A DNA stretch of 64,000 bases from contig CM073898.1 of the NCBI GenBank assembly GCA_037176705.1, forward strand, positions 23,792,488 through 23,856,487. The letters are read 5' to 3'. The position numbers were made by a program, and so were the translations under genes. Origin of the DNA: Molossus alvarezi. Its lineage: Eukaryota > Chordata > Mammalia > Chiroptera > Molossidae. Within the stretch, counting starts at the first letter, position 1, and each line of letters starts with the position of its first letter. Positions 22,780-34,435 of this stretch are shown one piece after another. Below the pieces are notes generated by a model, which searched no databases, had not been told where the DNA came from, and worked only from the letters and a program-made list of their open reading frames with translations.

Positions 22780-22955
22780 GGAGGCTCTGCCACTTCTTAA
22801 ACGTAGCAACTTTTGCCAGTTACTTCAACTTGCTGAGCCTCAGTTCTCTCATCTCTAAAAAGGGTCTATTATTAGTGCCTCCCTCTTAGGACTGTGGCAG
22901 AAAGCTTTGATCAGTGCTTGGCACACCATCAGCATCCAAATGTTAGCAAATATTT
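22780..22955 (+). mobile_element. MIR remnant
   Basis: GGAGGCTCTGCCACTTCTTA, then AACTTGCTGAGCCTCAGTTC and CAGTGCTTGGCACACCATCA follow MIR order. Confidence 0.75.
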
Positions 22956-23461
22956 TCTTTATTACATGTGACTAGAATGAAGAAATCGGACCAGCTGTGA
23001 AGCAAGGCAATTGTAATCCTCTCCAAACTTTTAAACATTAACTCTTTGGATATGGTCAGCAAATAGAATTGTGGAATTATGCGATATTAATGCAATTATT
23101 AGAAATGCGTAGCTATCTCTTCATTCGGAGGGTCTGAGCTAATCAATCAATCAAGACAAGCAAGAGAGGCAACTTCTGTAATGTCTGTAACATGAGAAGT
23201 CCCAGGGGTCCCCCTCTCTCTGTCTAGAAATATGTTTCTCTGTGGTTTGCAGAAGGTGGTGGAATTCCTAGCCCCCTGAGCAAATATAGCGTGAGGGAGA
23301 GAAAAGTGCAAAAGAAACCTGCTACTTTTTACAGGTATGAAAAGTCCTCGTGCAAGAAGCACTGAGCAGCTTCTGTTGGTGCAGAGAATGGGGCAAAAGG
23401 AGCAAAAGACCGGAGTAGATTTAGGCTAGGCATAGAATGGCTTTTTGATAATGCTGATTGT

Positions 23462-24680
23462 CAAATTTTAATTAAGCCACAGCAGTACATCCCGATAGCT
23501 AGGGCCTCCACAGCCACTGTTGGCTCGGATCCAGCCCTGACTCCTGTCACTAGCCTGTACCACTGGGATCACCTTCAACCAGCCTCTCCAGCTGCGCACC
23601 TGCATCCTGCTGGCCCAGCTCCCAATACGTGGTGAGACCTTGAAGCCACAGGAGTGTGCCCTGAGAGTCAGGGGCCCCAAAGCTACTAGTACACCTGCAG
23701 TTAGCCTCGGCCCTTGCTACTGGTCCTGGCTCTCGCCACTATATGTGTGTCTGCAACTGGCCCCTGCCATTAGACTACACAGACATCGACAGCTGGCCCT
23801 GCAGCCGCGTGCAAGAACAGCGCCAGCTCTGGCCATCACCACTGCCTGCCCGAATCCCTAGCTGCTGGGCCCGGAAGCATCACTGAGGACCCCAGTAGCT
23901 CTTCCAGCCTCTGCAGATCCCCCACCGTGCTCACCGAGTACCATGCAGTTAGCAGTGTGGACCCCAGCAGCTTGATGTCTAGTCATCAAGGCCCCCACAG
24001 GCCCCCACACTTGGTGCCCTGCACCACTAGACCCAGGACCACAGCACGCCCCAGCATGCCTCTACCCACCGGTGAAGGTCTTTCTTGACCGAAGTCAGTC
24101 CATCAAGTCTAGAAGAGGTGACTGCTTCTTTAGATTTGCAGAGACCTGTGCAAGGCTGCAGAAATCATGAAGAATCAGGGAAACATGACACATGACACAC
24201 CAAACGAGCCAGTAAACCTCTAGTAACTTACCCCCAAGAAACAGATACTGTGAACTGCCTGACAAAGAACTCAAAATAATTGCTCTAAAGATGCACAGAG
24301 AGCTACAGGAGATCACATATAAACAGTTTAATGAAATCAGGAAAACAGTACGAAAACAGAGTGGCTCAGTGGATTGAGTGTCGTCCCATGGACTGAGAGG
24401 TCCCGGTTTGATTCCCGGTCAGGGCACATGCCCGGGTTGCGGGCTCGATCCCCAGTAGAGGCAGCCAATCAATGTTTCTCTCTCACATTAATGTTTCTCT
24501 CTCTTCCTTCATCTCTCTCTAAAAAATCAATAAAACCATTTTTTTAAAAGAAGAGCAGAATGAGTTCAACAAAGAGACAACATAAAAAAGAAGCAAATGG
24601 AAATTTTGGACCTGAAGAACAAAATTTTAATTAAAACAAAAACAAAGACGTGTAAGTCAGTCTGAGATCTTCTAAGTGAG
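23462..24680 (+). mobile_element. L1 5'-UTR to ORF1-start fragment with nested Ves SINE
   Basis: A GC-rich leader with GCAGCTTGATGTCTAGTCAT and ATCAAGTCTAGAAGAGGTGA runs into GACAAAGAACTCAAAATAAT, ACAGAGAGCTACAGGAGATC and TTTAATGAAATCAGGAAAAC, the sense L1 5' to ORF1 transition. After the SINE it resumes with GAGTTCAACAAAGAGACAAC. Confidence 0.75.
24356..24546 (+). mobile_element. Ves SINE, shorter subtype, 5'-truncated
   Basis: Begins near AGAGTGGCTCAGTGGATTGA, lacking the first bases. B-box region GGTTTGATTCCCGGTCAGGG; tail CTCTAAAAAATCAATAAAAC. It lies within the L1 ORF1-start region. Confidence 0.9.
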
Positions 24681-25254
24681 TTCCTGTTTACAGACCAGGA
24701 GGTGAAGGACCAAAATCCAATGAGGTTCCCAGAGCCCCTTGTTCACATGGAGCAAAGAATATTTCGGTTTTGTTGATTGCATTTTCCAACGGTTACCTCA
24801 TTTGTAAAACAAACAGTCGTGGATACTAGATTTAGAATTTGTTTCTAATCAACTAGAAAAGTTTTCTGTTTCGACAGACTGCAAATCCTTAGAGAATGCC
24901 CATCAGGGTTGCCGGGGAGTAACAAAGCCGGCGCCCGGCACTGCTCTGAGCTGAGCCCTGAAAGCTGCCCGTCCTGGGGCAGCCTGCAAAGGCTCACCTT
25001 CCGGCAGAGGCGACCCGCCACCACATTCCGGCGCTTGTGTCCTGAGGGAGAAAGGGGAACTGAGAGAATGATGCCGAAACCCTTTCCTGAGTCGAGTCCA
25101 CAAGCCAGGGTCTTGGAATAAAACAAATACATGTTATTTTGGTTTTGATTTTGTTTAGAAAATATTTTGGTGTTTGTTTTTTATTCTGGCCTTACAATTA
25201 AAAAAAAAAATGTTTAGCTCATTTCTGCTTCATATTACTTTACTAGATTTTTTT
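24681..25254. other. Intergenic, no feature recognised
   Basis: Overlapping ORFs on both strands at about 24845-25130 coincide with a GC-rich patch; none shows a domain. Confidence 0.4.
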
Positions 25255-25268
25255 TCCCAATTCTTTTA

Positions 25269-25512
25269 TTTATTTTTTATCCTTACCCGAGGACATTTTT
25301 GCATTCATCTTTAGATAGGGCGGGAGGGAGAGAGGAAGGAGGAGAGAGAAACACCGATGTGAGAGAGACACATCGACTGATTGCCACCCACATGACCCCA
25401 ACTGGGGCCAGGGACAAACTGCAACCGAGGTACGTGCCCCTAGTAGGAACCGAACCCGGGTCTCTCTGGACCGCAGGCCAATGCTCTAATCGCTGAGCCA
25501 AACCGGCCAGGG
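25269..25512 (-). mobile_element. Ves SINE, longer subtype, antisense
   Basis: Antisense copy with tail complement TCCTTACCCGAGGA and head complement GAGCCAAACCGGCCAGGG. A perfect 14-bp target duplication TCCCAATTCTTTTA lies at 25255-25268 and 25513-25526. Confidence 0.95.
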
Positions 25513-25917
25513 TCCCAATTCTTTTAAAGAATGCTGGATGTCATTCTTCAGCCATTTGATTGGTCCAATTGTCCTACAACCGTCTAGAAGATTTTCATGG
25601 CAATGGGCTCAAGATCTTTATACATCTTGGAGCAGAGACGGGGAAACAAAACTACAGAATTCTTCCCTTTCTGGGTCCTAGAAGAATTTAACTCAATGGC
25701 AGTCACAAACCTATGTGGTCTCTTCGCCAAGAAGTCAAAAAATCAAACATGGCTAACCCTGGGCGGCATCTGAAAGAGAGAGATCAAATGTATTGCCTTA
25801 CCTTTGTTAAGTCCTCAACTAGAATCTAAATGGCTATGTTTTTCACAAGAATGGTGATAAGAATGATGATGGTATTCATGATTAATTCCCACTCCAACAA
25901 CAGTAACTGCTAACACC

Positions 25918-26135
25918 TACAGAGCTATTCTTATGTGCCAAGCACTGTTCTAAGCCCTTTACACATATTGATTCATTTCACCCTAACAGCAACCATATGA
26001 GGTGGGCTGTCACTATTTCCATTATACAGATGAGAAAACTGAGGCACTGAGAAGTTAAGGAAATTGTCTGAGGCCACACAGCTAGGAGGTGATGGAGCTC
26101 AACTTTAAACCCCAGCAGCCTAGTTCCTAGAGCTC
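25918..26135 (-). mobile_element. MIR, antisense, well preserved
   Basis: TGTGCCAAGCACTGTTCTAA, CATTATACAGATGAGAAAAC, TGAGGCACTGAGAAGTTAAG and AGGCCACACAGCTAGGAGGT give the complement of MIR. Confidence 0.88.
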
Positions 26136-26919
26136 ACACTCTTAGGCAATCATTACGGTCCTGGTTTTTCTATCACTACTGTAAATTAATCTTTGCCTTC
26201 CCTGAAAACATTGTTTTCAAGGCAAGTCAATTTAGAAGAAAATGATTCTGCCTCACAAGTATAATAAGCAGGGCTCTAATGATGGAGTGGCGTGAAAGGC
26301 TGCTGGGAAGGACGAGGAGGTATCTCTGGCCTTCTTGGGTCATCTCCTGATTTAAGAATCAGTTCTCAGGTGCGTTGGAAGATGCGACTCTCAGGAGAAA
26401 ACCCAAGCCCTCCGAGTAGCCAGCCCCCAAAAGGCGTCCTTAACCTTCACTGTAGGGTCAAGTTCTCAGCGAGTCAGAAAGAATCTTACTTTCCTATGAC
26501 TCAGATTAGTTTTTTAAAAATCCCTTTCCCTGATAAGAATCTCTACAGTGACAAGACTCCAGTAGAAATTTCTCAAATTCTTTCCCTCAGTGAGAGAAAA
26601 GCAAAAGTGTGTAGACATGTGGTAAAAGTTCATAAAAACCACCCTTCGGGCTATAGGGAGATAGAACTTTATTTCTGCATCCCTTCTTCTCAAAAAGAAA
26701 AAAAAAAAAAAAAAAAGATTCTTTCGGGGAACCAATGTACAGTTTCCAGGGGAAGAGGTCACTGGCCTCTCGGTGCTGAGTGAATTCCCCTCGGTGCCTT
26801 TGTGTCCCCGACAGAGAAAACATGCTCTGGGTGGAGAGGTGCGAGCCAACTTGCCCAGACTGGCTTTCTTGTACAATATAGAGAGTAGAGCTGTGCTCCT
26901 GAAGCTAACAAGAATTCAG
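26136..26919. other. Intergenic, no feature recognised
   Basis: A poly(A) run of about 20 at 26697-26717 is the main landmark. The plus-strand ORF of 163 codons across it has no domain and includes the poly(A) as a lysine run, so it is chance. Confidence 0.45.
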
Positions 26920-27320
26920 GGAAGCAGAGGGAACATTCAATGCAGCAGCAGCAAGTATTCATGGGGCCACCGCCACGTGCCAGCCGTAACTCTGTGCTTG
27001 GGAAGAAGAACGAACAAAATAGTCTCCGTTCTCCTGGAGCTGCCAACCTGTGGGCACACGGTTACCAAACACATTCACGAGGTCTGGCGGGGATCTGGGC
27101 CATGAAACACATCAGACAGTAGGATAGGGAAGCTGGGTAGAGCTGTGAGGTGTGTGATGACGTACCCACATTGTCAGAGAAATGTCTGAGAGACACTGAA
27201 AAAGAGAGCGAGGTGAAGGGAGCCAGGGAGCGGCCTATGCGGCCCCCTGGGGGAGAGCATTCCCAGCAGGAGGGAGAGCAATGCAAAGGCACCGAGGTAG
27301 GACTGTGCTGGGGAGGCCAG
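26920..27320 (-). mobile_element. L2 remnant, antisense
   Basis: AAGTATTCATGGGGCCACCG, CTCTGTGCTTGGGAAGAAG, CGTTCTCCTGGAGCTGCCAA, later AGAGCATTCCCAGCAGGAGG and GCAATGCAAAGGCACCGAGG match antisense L2 3' order. Confidence 0.75.
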
Positions 27321-28635
27321 CGTTTCTGGGGCAGGCTGCACGCGGAGGAAAGGCGGGCAGATCCAGGGGCACTTCGCCCAAGCAGACACAAGGCACCATC
27401 CTAATGCTCCTCAATCCCCCCCTGCTGCCCCCAACTGCCCACTCACACACTCTCTGTGCCCAGGGTGAAATCTGAGGAGGTCCCTTCATATTGCAGATCA
27501 CACTCAGAGTTTTTAAAATGACCGTGTTCGTATTGATCTCAGTGCCATTGATACAGATATAATATTTAGGTAATACTTAAGAAGATTAAAATGGCCTTCA
27601 GAGTTTCAAGTTTCATCCTCCACCTCCAGGCTTGCTTTCTGCAAAGGGAAGGGGCATGCCCGAATTCTCTCCTTCTCTCCTTGCGTCTTCACTGGTCTTC
27701 CCCCGCCGGCTGATGACAGTCTCTTTGTGTCCAGAGTGAAGTGGGTGCAGAGAGGAAAGGGGAAGGAGACAGGCCTTCTGTGGCGCTGCTGTTGAGAGTT
27801 GGCGTTGGGGTGGTGCTAGGCAAGAATGTACAGCTATTCTGTTCCCCTGGGGCACATCCCAATTTGTTGGGGACCCTCACCCACATTCTCCGGATACTGA
27901 TGCCTAAGAATCGGCTGCAGCTGGGTGTTTGCAGGTCCTTCCTCAGCCCCGCCGCTATTGCAGGCCGACTGTCACGCGGGTAGTCTGAACTGCCGCAGCT
28001 GCCGCCTCTCCTGTTGATGTCTTAATCCTGAGTCAGACACCGGCGCACTACACCCCGACCCCACGGGACACCACCGCTCAGCAATTTCAAGTGGGGTTAC
28101 TGGGCATCCCAGCTGGACTTGAAGGAGGTAACCAAGAACCGCAATCTTCAGCTAACTGCCAGACTCAGACCAGAGGTTCCAGGGGCCGAGAGGACAGCTG
28201 GAGGCTGGAGAGCAGAAACAGCTCTAGGTGACGCTGTCGGCGTGTCCCCTCCCCGACCCTCCCCACAGGCCCATCCGCTTCAGGCAACAGCCAGAGGAGC
28301 TCAGAACCACTTTGGAACATGGAAGTAGCTGGCACTTCATCTCAGCTGAAGCTATGACAAAGGATGATCCCATTTTAACATCCCATGACAAAGTCAATTA
28401 CAATACACTCAAATGTCTATTTAGATGGGTGTGTTATGCCTGGTTATACTTAAAATTACGCCTGGTGCATCACTTTACCCTAAATAACATTCGTGTGAGA
28501 GAGAGGAAGCTGGGAATAGTTCAGGCTCAAATACAGCTCAAGACAATCTCTCGATCTTAAAACTACGACAACTTCATTGCACCATGTATGTATTTTACAG
28601 TGTGAGTCTTAACAATTGTCACCAGAGTATTTAAA
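27321..28635. other. GC-richer intergenic stretch without recognised gene
   Basis: CpGs cluster at about 27940-28090 (GCAGGCCGACTGTCACGCGG). A potential donor-like GAGGTAACC is at 28125. It was considered as the missing VIT first exon but nothing links it to the gene. Confidence 0.35.
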
Positions 28636-28689
28636 AGCCTAGGATATATATGTCACGGCAAAGAGGAGGGCGAAACCAGAAGCGGGGGT

Positions 28690-28935
28690 CAAACGGGGGT
28701 ACTGAGTGGGATTCAATGTCTGAGGCCTGGGATGGAATTCTGGTTCTTCTACACACTCGTTCTATAGCCTCGGACAGCCTGCTCAGATTCTCTAAGCCTC
28801 AGTTTCCTACTCTGAAAAATGGGCATAAGAGTCCTTACCTGACAGGATCACCACGATAATGAAGTAAGGTCACCTATGCGATGTGTGGTGTGTAGCAGAT
28901 GGTAAGTATTCAGTAAACGATAGTTATTATTATTG
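28690..28935 (+). mobile_element. MIR remnant
   Basis: TGGAATTCTGGTTCTTCTAC, TCTCTAAGCCTCAGTTTCCT, GAAAAATGGGCATAAGAGTC and GTAAGTATTCAGTAAACGAT follow MIR order. Confidence 0.8.
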
Positions 28936-30317
28936 GAGTGGACTCTAAACTTCTAAAACTTCCCATGAAGAAGAACAAAGGTACCAATTTTATCCTGTGT
29001 AACAGGTCACTAGACAGCTGGGCCAAAATTGGCAGGAGGGCCATGGAAGAGGCTTCGAAGGCTCCATCAGAGCTGGCAACTGTCCAGAGAGGGCCTGTGG
29101 AGGTTTCCTGGGTCCCCTGCTTCAAAATGACTCTGCTGGTCCCCACCAACCTCTGGGACTTAACCCTCCACAGGCCTCAGCTGCCCAGCCACAATCACTG
29201 CCCTCGTCTGTCCCATTTCCCCAGTGGTTGCTGGGACTCAAGAATGCACTCTGACCCATAGCCCCAGGCCTGGAGAGCTGGAGCCCTGTGGTCCAGACAA
29301 AGCCAGTCTTTACCAAGCGGCAGATGGGAAGATGCCATGGATTTTACAGACACACCCGAATCTTCCTTCCCACCTCACTGGAAGGCTCTGCCAGATGCAA
29401 AAAATGTTTTTCTGTGCCTCAGAATGGAAGGCAGAGCAAATAGAACAGAACGTTCAGGCCAGGCAAGGCTCTGGGGACCACAGTTGGACTGAACCAAATA
29501 CCCAGCTCCAAACTCACAGTGGATGTCCCCTTGGCAACCACAAACCTCAGTGCCCAAGGGAGAAAACTCACTGGGAAGAGGCAGGGCTAAGCCAGTGTCA
29601 AGCACATTAGCGGAAGAAGCTTCAGAAACTCATCTTCCAGAGCTCCCCAGGAAACTTCGAGACCACGCACCGTTTCCAGAGCAACTAGAGGGGCCGTCAT
29701 GGCCCACCTCATCTTTTACGGGGGCCCTCACCCCTTCCCTGGATTTACTGCTCGGTGTGCCCCCTTCCATTACAGAGGATAAATAACTCTTGGAAGGAGT
29801 TCTTTAGAGCTCATTTGGGGGCCTGCCTGCAAACTAGTATTTTTTCCCACTGGCAATATAAGATCTAAACTACCACTTCAGAAACGTAATTACTGTTTGC
29901 AGCATCACTAGAAATCACTATTGGTTGAAGCCTTGGTGGATGTGGTAAGCATTACCATATGTCAAGTTCTTAACGAAGCAAAAATGATGGTCTGAAACAC
30001 AAGCACCAAAAAAGGCTTTCCCTTTTTGATTTTCTGACATGTCGAACACGCCACATGGGTCAGTGAACCTCATGGCACAGGCATATGTCTGTCTCTGAAC
30101 ACGTGCACAAGCTCTTTAATCCACCCGATGGCCCAGCAGCGAATATCTTTGCTCTAGGGTTTGCCTCGGCTGCTTATGCAATCAAAGTGACCCTGGAGGA
30201 AGGGATCCCTAGTGGTGCGCATTTTAGTCACACACACAAAATTACCTGTAATATTTGTGGGGCATTCCTACACTGAAACAACAGTTTTTATATATGGGAA
30301 CGACACATTGCCTAAAG
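28936..30317. other. Intergenic, no feature recognised
   Basis: GC-moderate sequence with several ORFs below 130 codons, none with a domain or supported start. Confidence 0.4.
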
Positions 30318-30535
30318 CAGAGTTTGTCGATTCCGACACTGATGGCAGGTCGTGCTGGACACTTGGCTGTGGGCTGTGCTGTGCATTGCAGGACGTTTAG
30401 CAGCATCCCTGGCCTCGACCACTAGAGGCCAGTAGCATCCCCGACTGCAACTTGTGGCAACCCAAATCATGTCTTCAAACATTGCCAAATCTTTCCTGGG
30501 GGGAAGGTGGCAAAATCACCCCTAATGAACCCTGA
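30318..30535 (-). mobile_element. MER20-type hAT-Charlie remnant, antisense
   Basis: CAGAGTTTGTCGATTCCGAC, GTGCTGTGCATTGCAGGACG, GCAGCATCCCTGGCCTCGAC and AAACATTGCCAAATCTTTCC are the complement of the MER20 order. Confidence 0.85.
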
Positions 30536-31320
30536 CCATAAATATGAGGAACTCCACAGTGACATTCTTACAGCACAGTGTCACGGTCACACGCTCCCTT
30601 TTTGTCTCCCAGAGTGTCCCAGGTCTGTAGGTTGTGTCTCCTTCTCGGTGGCTGCCACAGCTCGTGAGATTCTTCTTCCCGGACCCGGCTTCGGAGTTAG
30701 ATACAGCTCCTCCCACCCCTGCCTTGATGCTACCAAAAGACAAGTACACGTGCCCTTTCCATTTTAAGTGTTTTCATTTTGCTACTAATCATTTCTGGGC
30801 AACAGGAGATAAGTAAAACAACAAAGATGAAAAGGGTTCTAATCAAAGCTTCAAGGAACGAAAACTAATTCAAACTGGCTGGAGTAGAAGGGCCCAGAAA
30901 CATCTCTATCATGCACAGGAGACCAGGGCCAGCTGGACCTCCTTCAGACTGGAAATGGGACCTGGGAAGTGGCCAGAAACGAAGGCGTCTGCGCTCTCTG
31001 CTTTTCCCGGGGCCACACGCTTGCTCTGCTCCGTCTAGTCCTGCCCTCGTCTTCTGCATCGTATTCAGGGCTCCATATGGCCTCCAGCTTCGTTCCCACA
31101 GTTTTCAAGACTTACAGTGTTCCGAGTCCAAAATCCCAAGGGAAGTCTTGATTGGCCTAAGTTATCTTTTTTTTTTTTTTTTTGCCAAACCATTAAGTGA
31201 CCAACTTAGTCACTTAATTGAAGTGAGTGTTATCGCTTCATCTGAGTATAATATTTGAGACCCTTCAGGGGTCTGGAGAGGTTAAAGTTATAGATGTGAC
31301 CAGGCTTCTAAAAGTGCAAA
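30536..31320. other. Intergenic; poly(T) run at 31168-31182
   Basis: No gene or named repeat recognised. The poly(T) run may be a tail of an undetected antisense retroposon. Confidence 0.4.
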
Positions 31321-31399
31321 GTACTATACAAATGAGGACTAGAGTTTCTGTTTTATAATAATATTATACAATAAGTCATGAAATCATTTGGAATTGATC

Positions 31400-31510
31400 A
31401 TGACCGTCACATGAGGAGCTTGATATAGTACAAAGAGCACAACGTTGATGCAGAGATCCGGGCTCTGTGGCCTTCGGCAGGTGGCTTCACTGCTCAGCTT
31501 CCAGGAATGA
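31400..31510 (+). mobile_element. MIR-like fragment
   Basis: GATATAGTACAAAGAGCACA, GATCCGGGCTCTGTGGCCTT and GGCTTCACTGCTC fit MIR 5'/core order, weakly. Confidence 0.5.
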
Positions 31511-32001
31511 TCACGTCCGTTGTGCTTCCCGGGGCTTCAGGTGGTCCGGAGAAGAGACGTGTTGAGACAGCACTCTGCAGTGAACCCCTCTGCTGGGTCA
31601 GGACAGCACCGGGAATCAGGGAGCAGCCGGGAATATCCTTCAGCTGCAAGCCCAGCTGAAAGGGACGTCTGTTCTCTCACATGCAAGAGGCGGGCCCAGC
31701 CTCCAGCCCAAGACGGTCGGAGCTCCAGCGCTATTTCTCCATGACCCACTTAGCTGCCGCCTTTGTGCTGGCTGTTTCCTCAGACTGACTTGTCTCAGGG
31801 TCACGAGACGGCTGCCAGCAGACCTAGAACAACCTGGCCCCTGTTCATTTCCGACGAGAGAGGTAACTTCCCCTGCAAATCATGGGAGTGAAGTCTTTCT
31901 GTTCTGTCTGACACAACTCAGGACATGCCCACCCTTGAACTAGTCACCAGGGCCTGTAGGATGGACTCGGCCTAAGGTCCTGAAGCAATCATAAACAAGG
32001 C

Positions 32002-32002
32002 G

Positions 32003-32052
<50 letters not shown>

Positions 32053-32053
32053 C
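32002..32053. repeat. Perfect 52-bp AT palindrome around (AT)22
   Basis: GGAG at the left edge, a pure (AT)22 array at 32006-32049, and CTCC at the right edge. GGAGATATA...TATATCTCC is a perfect inverted repeat over all 52 bases. Confidence 0.97.
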
Positions 32054-32437
32054 AGTGTTGTGTTGGGTTAGCCTTGGATGGACTCACTTCCTTTGAGTTC
32101 TCTGGCTGCATTTATTCCCTTTGTGAAACTGGGGTTGTGATTGGATGGGGCGGGGAGGGGGAGGGGGAGCAGGTGCTCTGCTGTGGCAACCAACAGTATC
32201 CAGTCCATATAGGCTAGCTCAGAGCACATCTTCACATAGCCTGGTGCACCCTTAGGAGCCAACATTTTGAGAAAAGGTAAAATTTCTCCTGCCTTCCCTG
32301 TCTAGTTGGCTTGCACTTTGCTGTTGGCATTTCTTTGCCATAAAAGAAGGAAGGAACTGGAAAGAGAAGAAAAATAAGGAAAAAAAGAACAACTGCTGTC
32401 CTCTGGCCCACTTCTTCTTCATAGAACCCTGGGGGAT
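32054..32437. other. Intergenic, no feature recognised
   Basis: A poly-G-rich stretch near 32144-32165 (GGATGGGGCGGGGAGGGGGA) is the only compositional landmark. Confidence 0.4.
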
Positions 32438-32451
32438 TATAATAGCAACCA

Positions 32452-32668
32452 CCCAGCCAGTGTGGCTCAGTGGTTGTGTCGACCCATGCACCAAGAGGTC
32501 ACCAGTTCGATTCCAGATCAGGGCACATGACCAGATTGTGGGTCAAATACCAGTGGGGGCATGCAGGAGGTGGCCAGTTGATGTTCTCTCTCATCAATGT
32601 TTCTGTCTCTCCCTACTTCTCCCCTCCTCTCTCTCTCTAAGATCAATAAAGAGAAAAAATTAAAATAA
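32452..32668 (+). mobile_element. Ves SINE, shorter subtype
   Basis: Head CCCAGCCAGTGTGGCTCAGT; B-box AGTTCGATTCCAG; tail CTCTAAGATCAATAAAG followed by A-rich, (TA)n and (CA)n sequence. Imperfect 14-bp target duplication at 32438-32451 and 32695-32708 (TATAATAGCAACCA against TATAATAGTGACCA). Confidence 0.92.
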
Positions 32669-33279
32669 AATATATATATACACACACACACAGATATAAT
32701 AGTGACCACTGGTGTCATGGCAACAGGAAATGCAGTGTTTCAGGCCCAGCCCAGAGCAATGGGAGGTATGTAAAGGTTTCTACGCAGATTGAGGCCACCT
32801 CCACCTTGTACCGGCCTTCCTTGTTCCATCTTCACCAGATAAACTCACACCCACAGACCAGCAGCTGAGGTTTACATCAGGCAAGGATGAGGAAAGCAAG
32901 ACTGCAGATGTGGCCACTCCCTATTCAGAGATGTCTGTCCTCAAGGGACTTTTGGCATTTTGGAAATACAGCACAAGCCTCTCATAACTAGTAAATGTTT
33001 CCAGATGGATTTTGGCTCTCTCTAAGTCATGGACAAAGAGTATTGTTAGGTGCTTCCCATGAAGCATCATAGATCAGACAAACACCAGCATTATATAAAT
33101 CCTACACGTCCACTAGGACGTATTTTCTGCAACCGAGTGGCTCAAGTAAGCCTCTAGGGGGCTTATTAAAAATGATGGATGCAAAAATAATGTTTACGTC
33201 TCCTCTGTCTCCCTATAGTCTAAAGGATCAATTCCACATTCTTTAGGAATGACATTCAAGACCAACATGGCCCCCTCTT

Positions 33280-33440
33280 TGCTAACAATCTAATTCCTCT
33301 CCCAGTTCCTGAAGTTGCTCTGTCCCCTGTGTCTTGTCCCTTCTTCACAAATCACTGCTTTTCAACCTGCCAGTTAAACTAATCCAACCTCTTCCAGTCC
33401 CCATGCCCCAGGCTTCTTTGACCATCCACCATCACTTTAT
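33280..33440 (+). mobile_element. L2-like fragment
   Basis: CTCCCAGTTCCTGAAGTTGC to CAGTCCCCATGCCCCAGGCT resembles sense L2 3' region. Confidence 0.4.
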
Positions 33441-33449
33441 CCTCTATAG

Positions 33450-33560
33450 CAGAGATTCTAATTTGGCTGCACAATGGAGTCACTTGGGAGCTTTAAAGCA
33501 ATATTGATATCAACTCAACCAATTAAATCAGAATGCAGATGAGGGAAGTGTCTTGCTTAT
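33450..33560 (+). mobile_element. MER5-type hAT fragment
   Basis: AGAGATTCTAATTTGGCTGC, then TGGAGTCACTTGGGAGCTTT is a diverged MER5-like left end. Confidence 0.5.
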
Positions 33561-33589
33561 TATGAAATAGTTAAGGCAAGTAGTGGAAT

Positions 33590-33830
33590 GCAAATGCAGG
33601 GCCTCTGGATTCAGAATTCCTGTTCTAATTCTAGCTCGTTCTCTTTCCAGCCTTGTGGGTAACCTTTGGCAAAGTACCTAACCTCTGCATCTCTCCAGTT
33701 TTTTATCTCTAAATTAAGGCAAGAAAAACCTCTACCGGATCAGGGTGTTGTGAAGATTATGTGAGTTAATATATTTATTACTGACACATAGTATGTGCTC
33801 AATTCATGTTAGTTATGATGAGGGCATCAG
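33590..33830 (+). mobile_element. MIR remnant
   Basis: GCCTCTGGATTCAGAATTCC, CAAAGTACCTAACCTCTGCA, TTTTATCTCTAAATTAAGGC and GTATGTGCTCAATTCATGTT follow MIR order. Confidence 0.8.
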
Positions 33831-33859
33831 TCTCCCTTTAAAAGACTCAAAGCAACTTG

Positions 33860-34430
33860 ATAGGACCTGCATCTTGTTCCTGTCTGCCTAGCACAGAGTA
33901 CACATGCAACTTTTTTTCTGAATGATTAAATGAATGCATGAATGAAGATGAATTCTGACGTTAGGAGATCAAGATTTACATTGAAAAGATGACCCGTGAG
34001 CTGAACCTTGAAAGATGGATAGGCTGTGAGAGGCAGGTAAGGTATTCCAGCTCAAACAACAATAGGAGCATGAGCCACGGCACTGATTTGCAGGGTGTAG
34101 AGAAAGGACCAAAAAGCCTGGGGTGTGCTGGGGTCAGAAGAGAGAATTACAGAACAGAATTGCAGTGAGATGGTTTGAAAGGTAAGTTGGACCATTTCAC
34201 GATTTTTTAATGCCTCACTAAAGAATTCGGGTTTTATTCTACACAAAATGAGGGGACTGTGAAAAAGAATTCTGAGAGGGTGAATGCATAATCATACCTG
34301 TGCTTTAGGAAGCTGATTCTTTCCAACTGGAAGAAGGGTGACCTTCAGCAGGAAAGCCAGGAGCAAGGAGTGGCCTCGGAGATCACTGTGGCTTCTCCTT
34401 TGATATCAACACTGTCTATGTACAGTCAAT
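33860..34430. mobile_element. L2-like remnants
   Basis: 33860-33950 has TCTGCCTAGCACAGAGTACA then AAATGAATGCATGAATGAAG (sense L2 end). 33960-34400 has GATGACCCGTGAGCTGAACC, GGTATTCCAGCTCAAACAAC and TTCGGGTTTTATTCTACACA, of antisense L2 type. The two may be separate insertions. Confidence 0.6.
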
Positions 34431-34435
34431 CTTCC

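Noticed and set aside
26292..26783. 163-codon ORF
   Set aside because: No domain and it reads through a poly(A) run as lysines.
28119..28330. Candidate VIT exon 1 near 28.1 kb
   Set aside because: Only a donor-like GAGGTAACC and local GC content; no promoter motif or connection to exon 40782.
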